Below, piece after piece: positions 42,831 through 51,915 of a stretch of 64,000 nucleotides of DNA. The position numbers and the translations under genes were made by a program. Positions within the stretch are counted from its first letter, which is position 1. Every line of letters starts with the position of its first letter. The stretch is from Rheinheimera sp. (GTDB taxonomy: Bacteria > Pseudomonadota > Gammaproteobacteria > Enterobacterales > Alteromonadaceae): NCBI GenBank assembly GCA_003482455.1, contig DMYW01000061.1:35452-99451 (forward strand), written 5' to 3'. The notes under the pieces are model-generated. The model made no database searches. It was given only the letters and a program-made list of their open reading frames with translations, and was not told where the DNA came from.

Positions 42831-43898
42831 TTGCAACGCATTTTCGAAGACAGACATCGCCAATTTTGGTTGCTGCATACCGCAGGATGGCTCGGGTTTG
42901 CCATCGTGGCTTATTTAGGCTCTTTGTTTCAAGAAATGCGTTCTGCCTATCTGTTGGTTGTTACTTTAGATTCTTATTGCGGTTGGTTGCTGACGATCCC
43001 ACTGCGTTACTTGTATCAACGAGTCTGGTCTTGGCGTCCAGTGATGCTGATGACCACTGTACTGTTGTCCTCGCTATTTATTGCCATTCTGTGGTCTGTG
43101 GTGAAGAGTTTTAACTACTGGCAAATCTACCGCCATGGCTTTCAACCTGATGATTGGTTCCAGTACTTAGAACAAACGCCGGTGAGTTTTTACGTGATGT
43201 TGTGTTGGAGCGGTTTGTATTTTGGCGTGCGTTATTATCAGACACTGCAGATGGAAAAGCAGAAATCATTAACGGCGCAAAACAAAGCACACGAAGCGCA
43301 AATCAAAATGTTGCGTTATCAACTAAACCCACATTTTTTGTTCAATACCTTAAACGCGATTTCTACGTTGGTCCTGATCCAAGAATCAGAGACGGCCAAT
43401 CAAATGCTAAGTCGACTGAGCGATTTCTTGCGGTATTCCTTGTACAAAGACCCGATCAACAAAGTGGCGCTATCGCAGGAAATCTATGCTGCCAGCCTGT
43501 ATTTAGAAATTGAGAAAGTTCGATTTGCTGAGCGGTTGACCATCGAATACGACATTGCGGCCAACACTGCTGATGCACTGGTGCCATCGCTGATTTTGCA
43601 GCCTTTGATTGAAAACGCCATAAAATATGCCGTTGCGCGCTCAACAACGGGTGGTCTAATTGCCATCCGCGCCCGTAAGTTTGGACACGACTTATTGATT
43701 GAAGTCGCTGACAATGGTCCAGGTATGCCACCAGAGACCACGCAAAAAGAAAATAGTGGGGTTGGGCTGTCCAATACTCGGGAACGCCTCGCCGCCTTGT
43801 ATGATCGCAATTTTTCATTGGTGCTGACTGAAAACCAACCGCAAGGGGTTAAAGTCAACATCAGGATCCCGTTTGAAGTGGAAGCAGAGCATGAATAA
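42831..43898 (+). CDS. LytS-type sensor histidine kinase
   Basis: A 355-residue membrane kinase with four hydrophobic segments in the first 150 residues (for example WLLHTAGWLGFAIVAYLGSLF, YLLVVTLDSYCGWLLTIPL, VLLSSLFIAILWSVV), then the phosphoacceptor His in LRYQLNPHFLFNTLNAIST (His_kinase family of LytS/YehU) and an ATPase domain with LIENAIKYA, DNGPGMP and GVGLSNTRERL. The start seems to be TTG at 42831, since no ATG stands before the first membrane segment. It overlaps its response-regulator gene by eight bases. The signal is unknown. Confidence 0.88.
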   Translation: MQRIFEDRHRQFWLLHTAGWLGFAIVAYLGSLFQEMRSAYLLVVTLDSYCGWLLTIPLRYLYQRVWSWRPVMLMTTVLLSSLFIAILWSVVKSFNYWQIYRHGFQPDDWFQYLEQTPVSFYVMLCWSGLYFGVRYYQTLQMEKQKSLTAQNKAHEAQIKMLRYQLNPHFLFNTLNAISTLVLIQESETANQMLSRLSDFLRYSLYKDPINKVALSQEIYAASLYLEIEKVRFAERLTIEYDIAANTADALVPSLILQPLIENAIKYAVARSTTGGLIAIRARKFGHDLLIEVADNGPGMPPETTQKENSGVGLSNTRERLAALYDRNFSLVLTENQPQGVKVNIRIPFEVEAEHE

Positions 43899-44718
43899 CC
43901 CATTAAAAGTTGTCGTCGTTGATGATGAACCACTGGCCCGTAAAGGCATGTTGATGCGCTTACAGCAATTCCCTGAACTGCAAGTCGTAGCTGAGTGTGG
44001 CAATGGCCATGATGCGGTTGTCGCCGTGAAAGAACATCAACCAGACGTGTTGTTTTTAGATGTCGAAATGCCAGTCATGGACGGATTCGCAGTGTTAAAA
44101 CATCTGCAGCAACTCGACATCGTGATGCCTCACGTTATTTTTGTCACTGCGTTCGATCAATATGCATTAAATGCCTTTGAAGTCAGTGCGGTTGATTATG
44201 TGCTAAAGCCGGTCGAAGCCAGTCGATTAAAAGCGGCGATTGATAAGCTACATAAAGCGCTAGAGGCACGGGATGATCATAAACACAAGGCACAGCTAGC
44301 CGAGTTGCTTGGCCGTTTTACGGGTGAAGACAGTCGCGCAATTTTAGATCGTATCGGCAACTCAGAGCAGGTCGTGCAAGACAAATACCCTGAAGCGATT
44401 TCGATTAAAGACAGTGGTGAAATCACCCGGGTCCATGTCGCTTCGATCGATTGGGTCGACGCCGCCGGCGATTACATGTGTATCCACACCAACGATGGCC
44501 AAACGCACATCCTGCGCCGTACGATGAAAGAGCTCGAACAAGAGCTCGACCCGCGGATTTTTGTGCGCGTGCATCGCTCTGCGATCGTCAATGTCAATAC
44601 TATTGCCAAGCTGCAGATGCTCGCCAACGGCGAACATCAATTAATGCTAACGAACGGGCAGTCGGTTAAAGTCAGTCGCAGTTACAAAGACCGTGTAAAA
44701 ACTGTCTTTACGTCTTAA
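43891..44718 (+). CDS. LytTR-family response regulator
   Basis: A 275-residue regulator. The receiver has the acidic pair VVDDEP, the phospho-Asp in VLFLDVEMPVMDG (about residue 57), Thr in FVTAFD and Lys in VLKPVE. The C-terminal LytTR DNA-binding domain (about 170-270) reads VHVASIDWVDAAGDYMCIHT and RVHRSAIVNVNTIAKL. It is translated from an ATG at 43891 overlapping the kinase stop. The pair resembles BtsSR/YpdAB, which control transporter genes; its own target is not evident here. Confidence 0.92.
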   Translation: MNNPLKVVVVDDEPLARKGMLMRLQQFPELQVVAECGNGHDAVVAVKEHQPDVLFLDVEMPVMDGFAVLKHLQQLDIVMPHVIFVTAFDQYALNAFEVSAVDYVLKPVEASRLKAAIDKLHKALEARDDHKHKAQLAELLGRFTGEDSRAILDRIGNSEQVVQDKYPEAISIKDSGEITRVHVASIDWVDAAGDYMCIHTNDGQTHILRRTMKELEQELDPRIFVRVHRSAIVNVNTIAKLQMLANGEHQLMLTNGQSVKVSRSYKDRVKTVFTS

Positions 44719-44739
44719 GGTTAATTTGTTAGTTCTACC

Positions 44740-44767
44740 AAAAGCCGCGTTAAGTCGCGGCTTTTTT
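44740..44767 (+). terminator. Intrinsic terminator after the two-component pair
   Basis: AAAAGCCGCG and CGCGGCTTTT pair across TTAAGT with six T in total. It ends two bases before the stop of convergent pfkA. Confidence 0.85.
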
Positions 44768-44768
44768 A

Positions 44769-45752
44769 TCACGCTTGCCACAACCTCTGTTGCCAAGACA
44801 ACAAAAATGGGTCGACTCGTTTTTGCTTTAGCCCAGTAAGGGTTAAAGGGTACAAGTTAAGTTCACCCGCAGTTTCGCCAGCCATCATCATATGCGCATT
44901 GCCAGCCAACAACTGTTCAATGGCATAAGCGCCAAGCTTGGTGGCTAATATGCGATCCGAACCCACTGGATTGCCGCCGCGCTGTATATGCCCCAAGATC
45001 TGCGCCCGGCATTCTATGCCGCTGGCACTCTGCAGTTGCTTTGCTAGCTCAATGGCACCTTGTTCAACCATGCTTTCCGCCATCACAATGATGTAGCTGC
45101 CTTGCCCATACCTTTGCTGATGTTTTGTGATGTCCTTTACCAAATCCGCTACATCGACAGCGCCATATTCAGGACAAAGTACTTGCTCAGCCCCCGCGGC
45201 GATACCTGCTGCAAGTGCTAAATAGCCGGTGTGACGTCCCATCACTTCGACAATAAAGGTGCGCTCAAACGCATCGGCGGTATCGCGAATTTTATCGATG
45301 GCATCCAGCGCTGTTTCAAGCGCTGTGGCGAATCCGATGGTGAAGTCAGTACCGTCGACATCGTTGTCAATGGTTCCCGGTAAGCCAACGATTTGACCGC
45401 GATACCATGGCGCCAACGCGCTGCAACCGCGAAAAGAACCGTCACCGCCAATAACCAGCAACGCATCAATATCAAGCTGATGTAATACTTCGGCAGCCCG
45501 CGCTGGCCCATCGGCTTCAAGCATCTCTTTACAGCGAGCGCTTTTGATAATAGTGCCGCCTAAATGACCGCAGTGCAGGACATCAAGGCTCGTTAACCGG
45601 CGATATTCATGCTTAAAAATGCCGTTAAACCCGCGGACAAACGCCAGCACCTCAATGCCAGCTTGTTCAGCTGTGATGGTAATAGCGCGCACAGCGGCAT
45701 TCATGCCAGGGGCATCGCCACCGGATGTTAGTAAACCAATTCGTTTGATCAT
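44769..45752 (-). CDS. pfkA: ATP-type 6-phosphofructokinase
   Basis: PfkA makes fructose 1,6-bisphosphate, the committed step of Embden-Meyerhof glycolysis. The 327-residue protein has LLTSGGDAPGMNAAVRA, VIGGDGSFRG (Gly after GGD fits ATP rather than pyrophosphate) and GLPGTIDNDVDGTD with the catalytic Asp; VEVMGRHTGYLAL follows. The start MIKRIGLLTSGG at 45752 has GGAG nine bases upstream. It stands alone, convergent with the regulator gene. A complete Entner-Doudoroff set lies a few kb away, so the cell can use both routes. Confidence 0.95.
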   Translation of the reverse strand: MIKRIGLLTSGGDAPGMNAAVRAITITAEQAGIEVLAFVRGFNGIFKHEYRRLTSLDVLHCGHLGGTIIKSARCKEMLEADGPARAAEVLHQLDIDALLVIGGDGSFRGCSALAPWYRGQIVGLPGTIDNDVDGTDFTIGFATALETALDAIDKIRDTADAFERTFIVEVMGRHTGYLALAAGIAAGAEQVLCPEYGAVDVADLVKDITKHQQRYGQGSYIIVMAESMVEQGAIELAKQLQSASGIECRAQILGHIQRGGNPVGSDRILATKLGAYAIEQLLAGNAHMMMAGETAGELNLYPLTLTGLKQKRVDPFLLSWQQRLWQA

Positions 45753-45917
45753 CACAGACGACTCCATGTTAAACCCTTCGTTACCCTAGCATGCCACGAC
45801 AAAGCGGCTTTGCGTTGGCGCAAACAAGCTACAAGTCAGAGAATTTGCCATGTTGGTCGCGAAAATCGAGACAATTGAGTCAAAACAGGCGAAAATATCG
45901 ATTTTTCGGGGAAACGT

Positions 45918-46868
45918 ATGCATCAGGCATCAGGTCGTAGCCTACTAGGCTTTATGTTAGCCCTAACCACAGCAGTGTTGTGGGGCATGTTACCGATAGC
46001 ACTTAAAGTTGTGCTTGCCGCGCTGACGGCCAACACTATCACGTGGGTACGCTTTCTAGTCGCTGCGTTGTTTATTACCGTCGTACTACTCAAACAACAA
46101 CAACTGCCAACCTGGCGAGGCCATTCTCCACGTGTCAAACAACTGCTTTGGATCGCAATTTTCGGCTTGTTGTCCAATTACATCTTGTATTTGATGGGCC
46201 TAAACCTATTGAGTGCCGAAACCGCGCAAGTTGTGATCCAATTAGCGCCATTTCTGATGATGTTAGGTGGCGTTTTTATCTTCCGCGAGCGGCTATTACT
46301 TTGGCAAAAACTTGGTGCCTTGTTGCTGGTTATCGGACTGTTGTTATTCTTCAACGAGCGTCTAGTCACACTGATAAGCCAAGCAGGAAAGGACACTTGG
46401 GGTGTCGTGCTGGTTGTGATCGCTGCCGTGACGTGGGCGGCGTATGCGTTGGCCCAGAAACAATTGTTGCTGCAGTTTAACTCGCAACAAATTATGTGGT
46501 TTATCTATGTTGCAGGCGCAATTGGCTTTTTGCCGCTGGTTGAGCTTGCCCCAGTTACTTCGCTGACAAGTTTGCAGTGGTGGATGCTGGCATTTTGTTG
46601 CCTAAACACCATTATCGCTTACGGTGCGTTTGCCGAGGCGCTCCAGCATTGGGAAGCGTCTAAAGTAAGTACAGTTCTGGCCATCACGCCTTTGTTAACC
46701 ATAGCATTTTCGCATCTGGCACATTGGTTATGGCCGGAATTTCCAACTCCACAACAATTGAATCTACTGTCTATTGGCGGGGCTATGCTGGTTGTGTTGG
46801 GGTCGGCTGCCACAGCGCTATCACCGATATTGAAGAAGCACCTGCAGGAGCGAGGAGAGGCTGTCTGA
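45918..46868 (+). CDS. EamA/DMT-family transporter
   Basis: A 316-residue inner-membrane protein with about ten hydrophobic segments in two EamA repeats (about 10-145 and 160-300), for example ALTTAVLWGMLPIALKVVLAALTANTI split across the first two and VVIAAVTWAAYALAQKQLL opening the second half. Family members export or import small metabolites such as amino acids or nucleosides; the substrate cannot be told. It stands alone between pfkA and pykA. Confidence 0.88.
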   Translation: MHQASGRSLLGFMLALTTAVLWGMLPIALKVVLAALTANTITWVRFLVAALFITVVLLKQQQLPTWRGHSPRVKQLLWIAIFGLLSNYILYLMGLNLLSAETAQVVIQLAPFLMMLGGVFIFRERLLLWQKLGALLLVIGLLLFFNERLVTLISQAGKDTWGVVLVVIAAVTWAAYALAQKQLLLQFNSQQIMWFIYVAGAIGFLPLVELAPVTSLTSLQWWMLAFCCLNTIIAYGAFAEALQHWEASKVSTVLAITPLLTIAFSHLAHWLWPEFPTPQQLNLLSIGGAMLVVLGSAATALSPILKKHLQERGEAV

Positions 46869-46940
46869 ATCACGGTACAGTGATTGAATGATAGGCCGTA
46901 TACAGCACGTAATGAGCGGTATGCTCAGCCAGTAACCAAT

Positions 46941-46968
46941 AAAAAAGCCACCTGACGGTGGCTTTTTT
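46941..46968 (+). terminator. Bidirectional intrinsic terminator
   Basis: AAAAAAGCCACC and GGTGGCTTTTTT pair across TGAC. With A and T runs on both sides it can end both the transporter gene and convergent pykA. Confidence 0.88.
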
Positions 46969-46988
46969 ATCACTTTGGCACGAACGAT

Positions 46989-48425
46989 TTATTTCACAGT
47001 CACAATTTTCATAGTGTTTGAAGCGCCAACAGTTTCCATGACGTCACCGTGGGTCAAAATCACCAAATCGCCCGACTGTAAGCCAAGTGCCGATTTGGCA
47101 GCGGCGATGGCTTCTTCAGCAATATGGTCTTGGCTGATGCCATGGCTGTCGAAATACACCGGATACACCCCGCGATATAGCGCCATTTTGTTCAACGTCT
47201 TTTGGTGACGTGATAATGCGATAATGGCATGCGACGAGGTGATCCGACTCATCAGTTTTGCGGTGTAACCAGATTCGGTTAACGCAATAATCGCCTTAAT
47301 CCCTTCTAAATGGTTTGCCGCATACATAGCAGACAACGCCACGGTTTCACTGACTTCCGTAAACACCACATCCAAACGGTGTTTTGACGTTTGAACTTTC
47401 GGCTGACGCTCAGCACCATCACAGACGCGCGCCATCGCTTTGACCGTTTCTGTTGGATATTTACCGGCGGCTGTTTCTGCAGACAGCATCACAGCGTCAG
47501 TACCATCCAGCACAGCGTTGGCCACGTCCATTACTTCCGCGCGAGTCGGCAGTGGACTTTCGATCATGGTTTCCATCATTTGCGTGGCAGTGATCACGAC
47601 GCGGTTTAATTGGCGTGAACGCGCGATAATGCGTTTCTGCTGACCAACTAATTCGGCATCACCAATTTCAACGCCCAAGTCACCACGCGCGACCATCACT
47701 GCGTCACTGGCGCGGATAATGTCATCCAGGGTCTCGTCGTCAGCGACCGCTTCGGCACGTTCAACCTTTGATACGATTAACGCATCAGAACCTGCTGCAC
47801 GCGCTAACTCACGGGCGAGTCGCAAATCGTCGCCACAACGTGGGAAGGATACCGCCAGATAATCGACGTCGATATAAGCGGCGAGGGCGATATCATTTTT
47901 ATCTTTGTCCGTTAACGCCGGCGCAGATAAACCACCACCTTGGCGGTTGATGCCTTTGTTATTACTCAGTTTACCTGCAACCGATACTTTGGTATGGATG
48001 CGAGCACCTTGCACGTGATCAACAATTAATTGAATACGGCCGTCGTCCAATAACAACACATCGCCTGGGTGTACATCACCTGGCAATTCTTTGTAATCAA
48101 TCCCGACTTGGGTTTCATCACCAAGCCCTTTCGCCAGTTCAGCATCTAAGACAAACGTTTGGCCTTCTTCCAAAATGACTGAGCTGTTTTTAAACGTCGA
48201 AACACGGATTTTCGGACCTTGCAGATCGCCAAGGATAGCAACATGTGCTTTGCAAACTTGGGCTGCTGCACGGACCATCTCAGCGCGTTGCTTGTGGTCG
48301 TCTGGGGAACCGTGGGAAAAGTTAAAGCGGAACACACTGGCGCCAGCATTGATTAGTTTTTCAATGGCGGCTTGACTGTTGGTTGCCGGACCTAGGGTTG
48401 CAACTATTTTGGTTCTTCTTGGCAT
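46989..48425 (-). CDS. pykA: Pyruvate kinase II
   Basis: Pyruvate kinase makes pyruvate and ATP from phosphoenolpyruvate. The 478-residue protein starts MPRRTKIVATLGPATNS and has FRFNFSHGSPDDH, ILGDLQGPKIRV, the catalytic Lys in ALIVSKVERAEA and VMVARGDLGVEIG, then ATQMMETMIESPLPTRAEVMDVANAV. The type is PykA by overall pattern and by place next to hexR. A HexR palindrome lies about 70 bases before the start, so it is probably a HexR target. Confidence 0.96.
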   Translation of the reverse strand: MPRRTKIVATLGPATNSQAAIEKLINAGASVFRFNFSHGSPDDHKQRAEMVRAAAQVCKAHVAILGDLQGPKIRVSTFKNSSVILEEGQTFVLDAELAKGLGDETQVGIDYKELPGDVHPGDVLLLDDGRIQLIVDHVQGARIHTKVSVAGKLSNNKGINRQGGGLSAPALTDKDKNDIALAAYIDVDYLAVSFPRCGDDLRLARELARAAGSDALIVSKVERAEAVADDETLDDIIRASDAVMVARGDLGVEIGDAELVGQQKRIIARSRQLNRVVITATQMMETMIESPLPTRAEVMDVANAVLDGTDAVMLSAETAAGKYPTETVKAMARVCDGAERQPKVQTSKHRLDVVFTEVSETVALSAMYAANHLEGIKAIIALTESGYTAKLMSRITSSHAIIALSRHQKTLNKMALYRGVYPVYFDSHGISQDHIAEEAIAAAKSALGLQSGDLVILTHGDVMETVGASNTMKIVTVK

Positions 48426-48490
48426 TGGCTGCTCCTGCCTGTTGATCTCGGAACCGGGCAGGCTGCCCGGTTGAAACGCGGCTAGTTTAG

Positions 48491-48505
48491 TGTAATTAAA
48501 TTACA
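48491..48505. promoter_or_regulatory. HexR site before pykA
   Basis: TGTAATTAAATTACA fits the HexR palindrome TGTARTWWWAYTACA. Its complement is identical to the site before zwf. It is 66 bases upstream of the pykA start. HexR senses KDPG and controls central carbon genes in related bacteria. Confidence 0.82.
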
Positions 48506-48560
48506 GAATACAGCGAATATATGAAAAAAAACTACAAATGAAAGGGCTTAACTGCTCCGA

Positions 48561-49418
48561 TCAGCCGTGATAGTCCTTTTTATCAAAGCGCGAGCCACGC
48601 AAACTGTCTTTAACTTTCTTTAAATTTTCACGGAATTTTGAACCACGACGTAAGGTAAAACCTGTGGCGAGGATATCGATAAGCACCAGTTGAGCCACCC
48701 GCGATGCCATCGGCATATACATATCTGTGTCTTCTGGCACTTCAAGTGACAAGACCAAGGTACATTCTTTAGCCAGCGGCGAGTCCTGAGCCGTGATCCC
48801 AATGACAGTGGCATCGTTCTCACGCGCAATCGTTGCAATATCACATAAATTTTTCGTACGGCCTGTGTGGCTAATACAAACGACTACATCACCTTCACTG
48901 CTATTAATAGCGCTCATACGTTGCATCACAATGTCATCAAAACATACAACCGGCACGTTAAAACGGAAAAATTTGTTTTGCGCATCGTGCGCAACGGACG
49001 CTGACGCCCCAAGCCCAAAAAATGAGATCTTTTTCGCCTGAGTTAACACGTCTACAGCGCGATTAATCGTAATGATATCGACGTTTTGACGAGCAGCATC
49101 TAACGCAGCCATGGTCGATTCAAAAATCTTCGCCGTGTAGGCATCTGGACCGTCATCTTCTTCGACATGGCGGTTTACATACGGAGTACCGTTGGCAAGG
49201 CTTTGTGCTAAATGCAATTTGAAATCAGGGAAACCTTTAGTATCAAGGCGGCGGCAAAAGCGGTTAACTGTTGGCTCTGACACATCGGCCATTTTAGCCA
49301 GTGCAGCAATACTGCTATGAATGGTGATTTGCGGGTTCGCTAAAATCACATCAGCGACTTTGCGTTCAGATTTACTAAAGCTGTTGACACTATTGACGAT
49401 CTTTTCCAGCACATTCAT
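48561..49418 (-). CDS. hexR: HexR, RpiR-family regulator of central carbon metabolism
   Basis: A 285-residue regulator with an N-terminal RpiR helix-turn-helix (VADVILANPQITIHSSIAAL, AKMADVSEPTVNRFCRRL) and a C-terminal SIS sugar-phosphate domain (ISFFGLGASASVAHDA, EGDVVVCISHTGRTKNL). HexR binds 2-keto-3-deoxy-6-phosphogluconate, the product of Edd, and releases DNA. The gene lies between its two presumed targets, pykA and the divergent zwf operon, each with a matching palindrome. Length and order agree with HexR of Shewanella and relatives. Confidence 0.93.
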   Translation of the reverse strand: MNVLEKIVNSVNSFSKSERKVADVILANPQITIHSSIAALAKMADVSEPTVNRFCRRLDTKGFPDFKLHLAQSLANGTPYVNRHVEEDDGPDAYTAKIFESTMAALDAARQNVDIITINRAVDVLTQAKKISFFGLGASASVAHDAQNKFFRFNVPVVCFDDIVMQRMSAINSSEGDVVVCISHTGRTKNLCDIATIARENDATVIGITAQDSPLAKECTLVLSLEVPEDTDMYMPMASRVAQLVLIDILATGFTLRRGSKFRENLKKVKDSLRGSRFDKKDYHG

Positions 49419-49644
49419 CGGGAATACCTGTTTGGTTGCAACCGCCGATTGACAGCAAACACGCTATGCTTACACATCGCGTGGATGTGTCGCAGGTTTA
49501 CTTGATCAACTGACTGTTTGATGTAATTCGTTTTGTTGCCCTACCAATCAATGTACAACAAAAGAAATCAAGTTACGACATTTATATGTCTTTCACGCAA
49601 GAGTGCCTTATCATGGCGCCGCCGTCAAAGAATATCGACTTTCA

Positions 49645-49659
49645 TGTAATTTAATTACA
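49645..49659. promoter_or_regulatory. HexR site before zwf
   Basis: TGTAATTTAATTACA is a perfect dyad of the HexR type. It ends ten bases upstream of the likely zwf -35 box, so a bound HexR would touch polymerase. Confidence 0.82.
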
Positions 49660-49669
49660 TCGGAATTGG

Positions 49670-49698
49670 TTTACAAGCGCATATAGGTCGGCTAGTAT
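49670..49698 (+). promoter_or_regulatory. zwf promoter
   Basis: TTTACA (49670-49675) and TAGTAT (49693-49698) are 17 bases apart, with the start of transcription near 49705. A HexR site stands directly upstream and the short dyad downstream. Confidence 0.5.
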
Positions 49699-49710
49699 GC
49701 CGATAAGTGT

Positions 49711-49722
49711 TGTAAAATTACA
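49711..49722. promoter_or_regulatory. Short HexR-like dyad in the zwf leader
   Basis: TGTAAAATTACA has the outer arms TGTAA and TTACA of HexR sites but only two bases between them instead of five. It lies about six bases after the likely start of transcription. It may be a weak second operator or chance. Confidence 0.35.
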
Positions 49723-49741
49723 TCTTTACAAGGGTCATCTC

Positions 49742-51214
49742 ATGACAACAACAGCACAATCAAACAAGGCCTGTGATCTTATCCTGTTTGGTACGAAGGG
49801 CGATTTAGCGCGCCGTAAGTTATTGCCAGCCCTCTATCAATTAGAGCGCTCAGGTCTTTTAAATGCAGATTCACGGGTGATCGGCGTGGCACGTGATGCC
49901 ATGACCGCTGCTGAATACGCGGAATTGGTACATTCCAATTTGGTGAAATTTATTAAAGAGCCAATTGAAGACGACGTCTGGGCTCGGTTACAAAATAAGT
50001 TGCAATATGTTCAGGTAGACCTTTCAAAAGAACAGGATTACCTAAAACTCGCGAACGTTGCAGACCCAGCCAAACGCATTCCGGTAAGTTATTTTGCTAC
50101 AGCACCATCGTTGTTTGGCAACATCTGTAAAGGCTTGCATGCCGCCGGCTTGTCGAAAGCGCCTTCACGTGTGGTATTGGAAAAGCCGATTGGCCACAGC
50201 TTAGAATCTTCGAAAGTTATCAACGACCAAGTCGCTTGTTATTTTGAAGAATCACAGATTTATCGCATCGACCACTATTTAGGTAAAGAAACCGTACTGA
50301 ACTTGTTGGCGCTGCGTTTTGCTAACGCAATTTTTGCATCGAACTGGGATCACAACGCGATTGATCACGTGCAAATCTCTGTTGCGGAAGAAGTCGGTGT
50401 CGAAGGCCGTTGGGGCTACTACGACGACGCCGGTCAGATGCGTGACATGGTGCAAAACCATTTATTGCAAGTGTTGTCGTTAATTGCGATGGAACCACCA
50501 GCACGTCTTGACGCTGACAGTATTCGAGATGAAAAACTGAAAGTTTTGAAGGCGTTGCGTCCAATTAACCTGTCCAACGTGCAAGAAAAAACGGTTCGTG
50601 GTCAATACGCATCTGGCTTTGTTGGCGGCAAAGCAGTTCCTGGATATTTAGAGGAAGAAGACGCTCGACCAAACAGCAAAACCGAGACGTTTGTTGCCAT
50701 ACGCGTTGACATTGATAACTGGCGTTGGGCCGGCGTGCCATTTTATTTACGCACCGGCAAACGTATGCCAAACAAAGTGTCGGAAGTGGTTATTTGCTTT
50801 AAACCACAACCACACAACATTTTCCGTGAAACTTATAAACAGCTGCCCGCCAACAAATTGATCATCCGCTTACAGCCGGACGAAGGCGTTGAAATTCAAA
50901 TCATGAACAAGATCCCTGGTCTTGGTGAAACGATGCAGCTGCAACAAAGTAAGCTGGATTTGAGCTTCGACGAAACCTTCCAAGCTCAGCGAATTGCGGA
51001 TGCTTACGAACGTTTGTTGTTGGAAGCCATGTTAGGCAACCAATATTTGTTCGTCCGTCGCGACGAAGTCGAACAAGCATGGAAATGGGTCGATGGCATT
51101 TTAGATTCGTGGAAAGCGACCAACGAAGCGCCGAAGTCTTATCAAGCCGGTACCTGGGGGCCAGTTGCGGCTATTAGCTTGCTGGCACGCGATAACCGGA
51201 ATTGGGACGAATAA
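49742..51214 (+). CDS. zwf: Glucose-6-phosphate dehydrogenase
   Basis: Zwf oxidises glucose 6-phosphate to 6-phosphogluconolactone with NAD(P)+. The 490-residue protein has the coenzyme motif LILFGTKGDLARRKLLPALY (GxxGDLA), the active-site IYRIDHYLGKETVLNLL with the catalytic His, and RYGYYDDAGQMRDMVQNHLLQ-type sequence after it (here starting RWGYY). The ATG at 49742 follows AAGGG; length equals E. coli Zwf. It opens zwf-pgl-edd-glk-eda, whose spacing and overlaps show one operon. HexR control is likely. Confidence 0.97.
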   Translation: MTTTAQSNKACDLILFGTKGDLARRKLLPALYQLERSGLLNADSRVIGVARDAMTAAEYAELVHSNLVKFIKEPIEDDVWARLQNKLQYVQVDLSKEQDYLKLANVADPAKRIPVSYFATAPSLFGNICKGLHAAGLSKAPSRVVLEKPIGHSLESSKVINDQVACYFEESQIYRIDHYLGKETVLNLLALRFANAIFASNWDHNAIDHVQISVAEEVGVEGRWGYYDDAGQMRDMVQNHLLQVLSLIAMEPPARLDADSIRDEKLKVLKALRPINLSNVQEKTVRGQYASGFVGGKAVPGYLEEEDARPNSKTETFVAIRVDIDNWRWAGVPFYLRTGKRMPNKVSEVVICFKPQPHNIFRETYKQLPANKLIIRLQPDEGVEIQIMNKIPGLGETMQLQQSKLDLSFDETFQAQRIADAYERLLLEAMLGNQYLFVRRDEVEQAWKWVDGILDSWKATNEAPKSYQAGTWGPVAAISLLARDNRNWDE

Positions 51215-51216
51215 CG

Positions 51217-51906
51217 ATGCAAATCCGTTATTTTTTTACCGCTGCTGAGTTAAATCAACGTTTTGCTGATGATGTCGCAGCGCGATTAGCCTCGGCAATC
51301 TCCGAGCGCGGTGTCGCAACATTGGTCGTTTCAGGCGGTCGCACGCCACAGGGCTTTTTTAAAGCACTTGCGGCCAAGCCACTGGACTGGTCCAAAGTAA
51401 CTGTCACTCTAGCCGACGACAGATTTGTGCCATTGCACCATGACGCCAGCAATGAACGCTTAGTGCGCGAGTCGCTGTTAGTTGAACACGCCAAGTCTGC
51501 TCAGTTTGTGAGTCTATATGCCGACTATCCGACGGCGGAACAAGCAGTTGCTGAACTCAATCAACGAGTCGCGCAGCTGCCAACCTTCGATGTGGTTATT
51601 TTAGGGATGGGCGAAGATGGTCATACCGCGTCGTTATTTCCTTGCAGTGCTGAATTGGCGCAAGGCTTAGCTGACGACGCCGCGGATCTGTTAGCGACTA
51701 ATCCGACAACAGCGCCACATCAACGGATCAGTTTTAGTCGCCGTCGTTTACAAGACAGCAGAGCGGTCTTTTTACATTTAGTCGGTGAAAGTAAGTTACA
51801 GGTTTTAAAGCAAGCGGCGTCGGGCGATGACGTATCTGAAATGCCGATCCGCGTTTTTATCAAACAAGCACAGCCAGAACTGACTGTGATGTTTGCTGCA
51901 ACATAG
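51217..51906 (+). CDS. pgl: 6-phosphogluconolactonase
   Basis: Pgl hydrolyses 6-phosphogluconolactone to 6-phosphogluconate. The 229-residue protein shows VVSGGRTPQGFFKAL, VTLADDRFVPLHHDASNERLV and VILGMGEDGHTASLFP, the three family motifs, and ISFSRRRLQDSRAVFLHLVGESK. The ATG at 51217 follows the zwf stop by two bases; an upstream frame start inside zwf is less likely. It belongs to the SOL/DevB type rather than the YbhE type. Confidence 0.95.
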   Translation: MQIRYFFTAAELNQRFADDVAARLASAISERGVATLVVSGGRTPQGFFKALAAKPLDWSKVTVTLADDRFVPLHHDASNERLVRESLLVEHAKSAQFVSLYADYPTAEQAVAELNQRVAQLPTFDVVILGMGEDGHTASLFPCSAELAQGLADDAADLLATNPTTAPHQRISFSRRRLQDSRAVFLHLVGESKLQVLKQAASGDDVSEMPIRVFIKQAQPELTVMFAAT

Positions 51907-51915
51907 AGGTTGACT

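Larger units (their letters stand above)
49419..49741. other. hexR-zwf divergent intergenic region
   Basis: The 323 bases have no gene. They hold the zwf promoter, one full HexR site and a shorter HexR-like dyad near zwf, described separately, and presumably the hexR promoter on the other strand, which I could not place. Confidence 0.7.
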
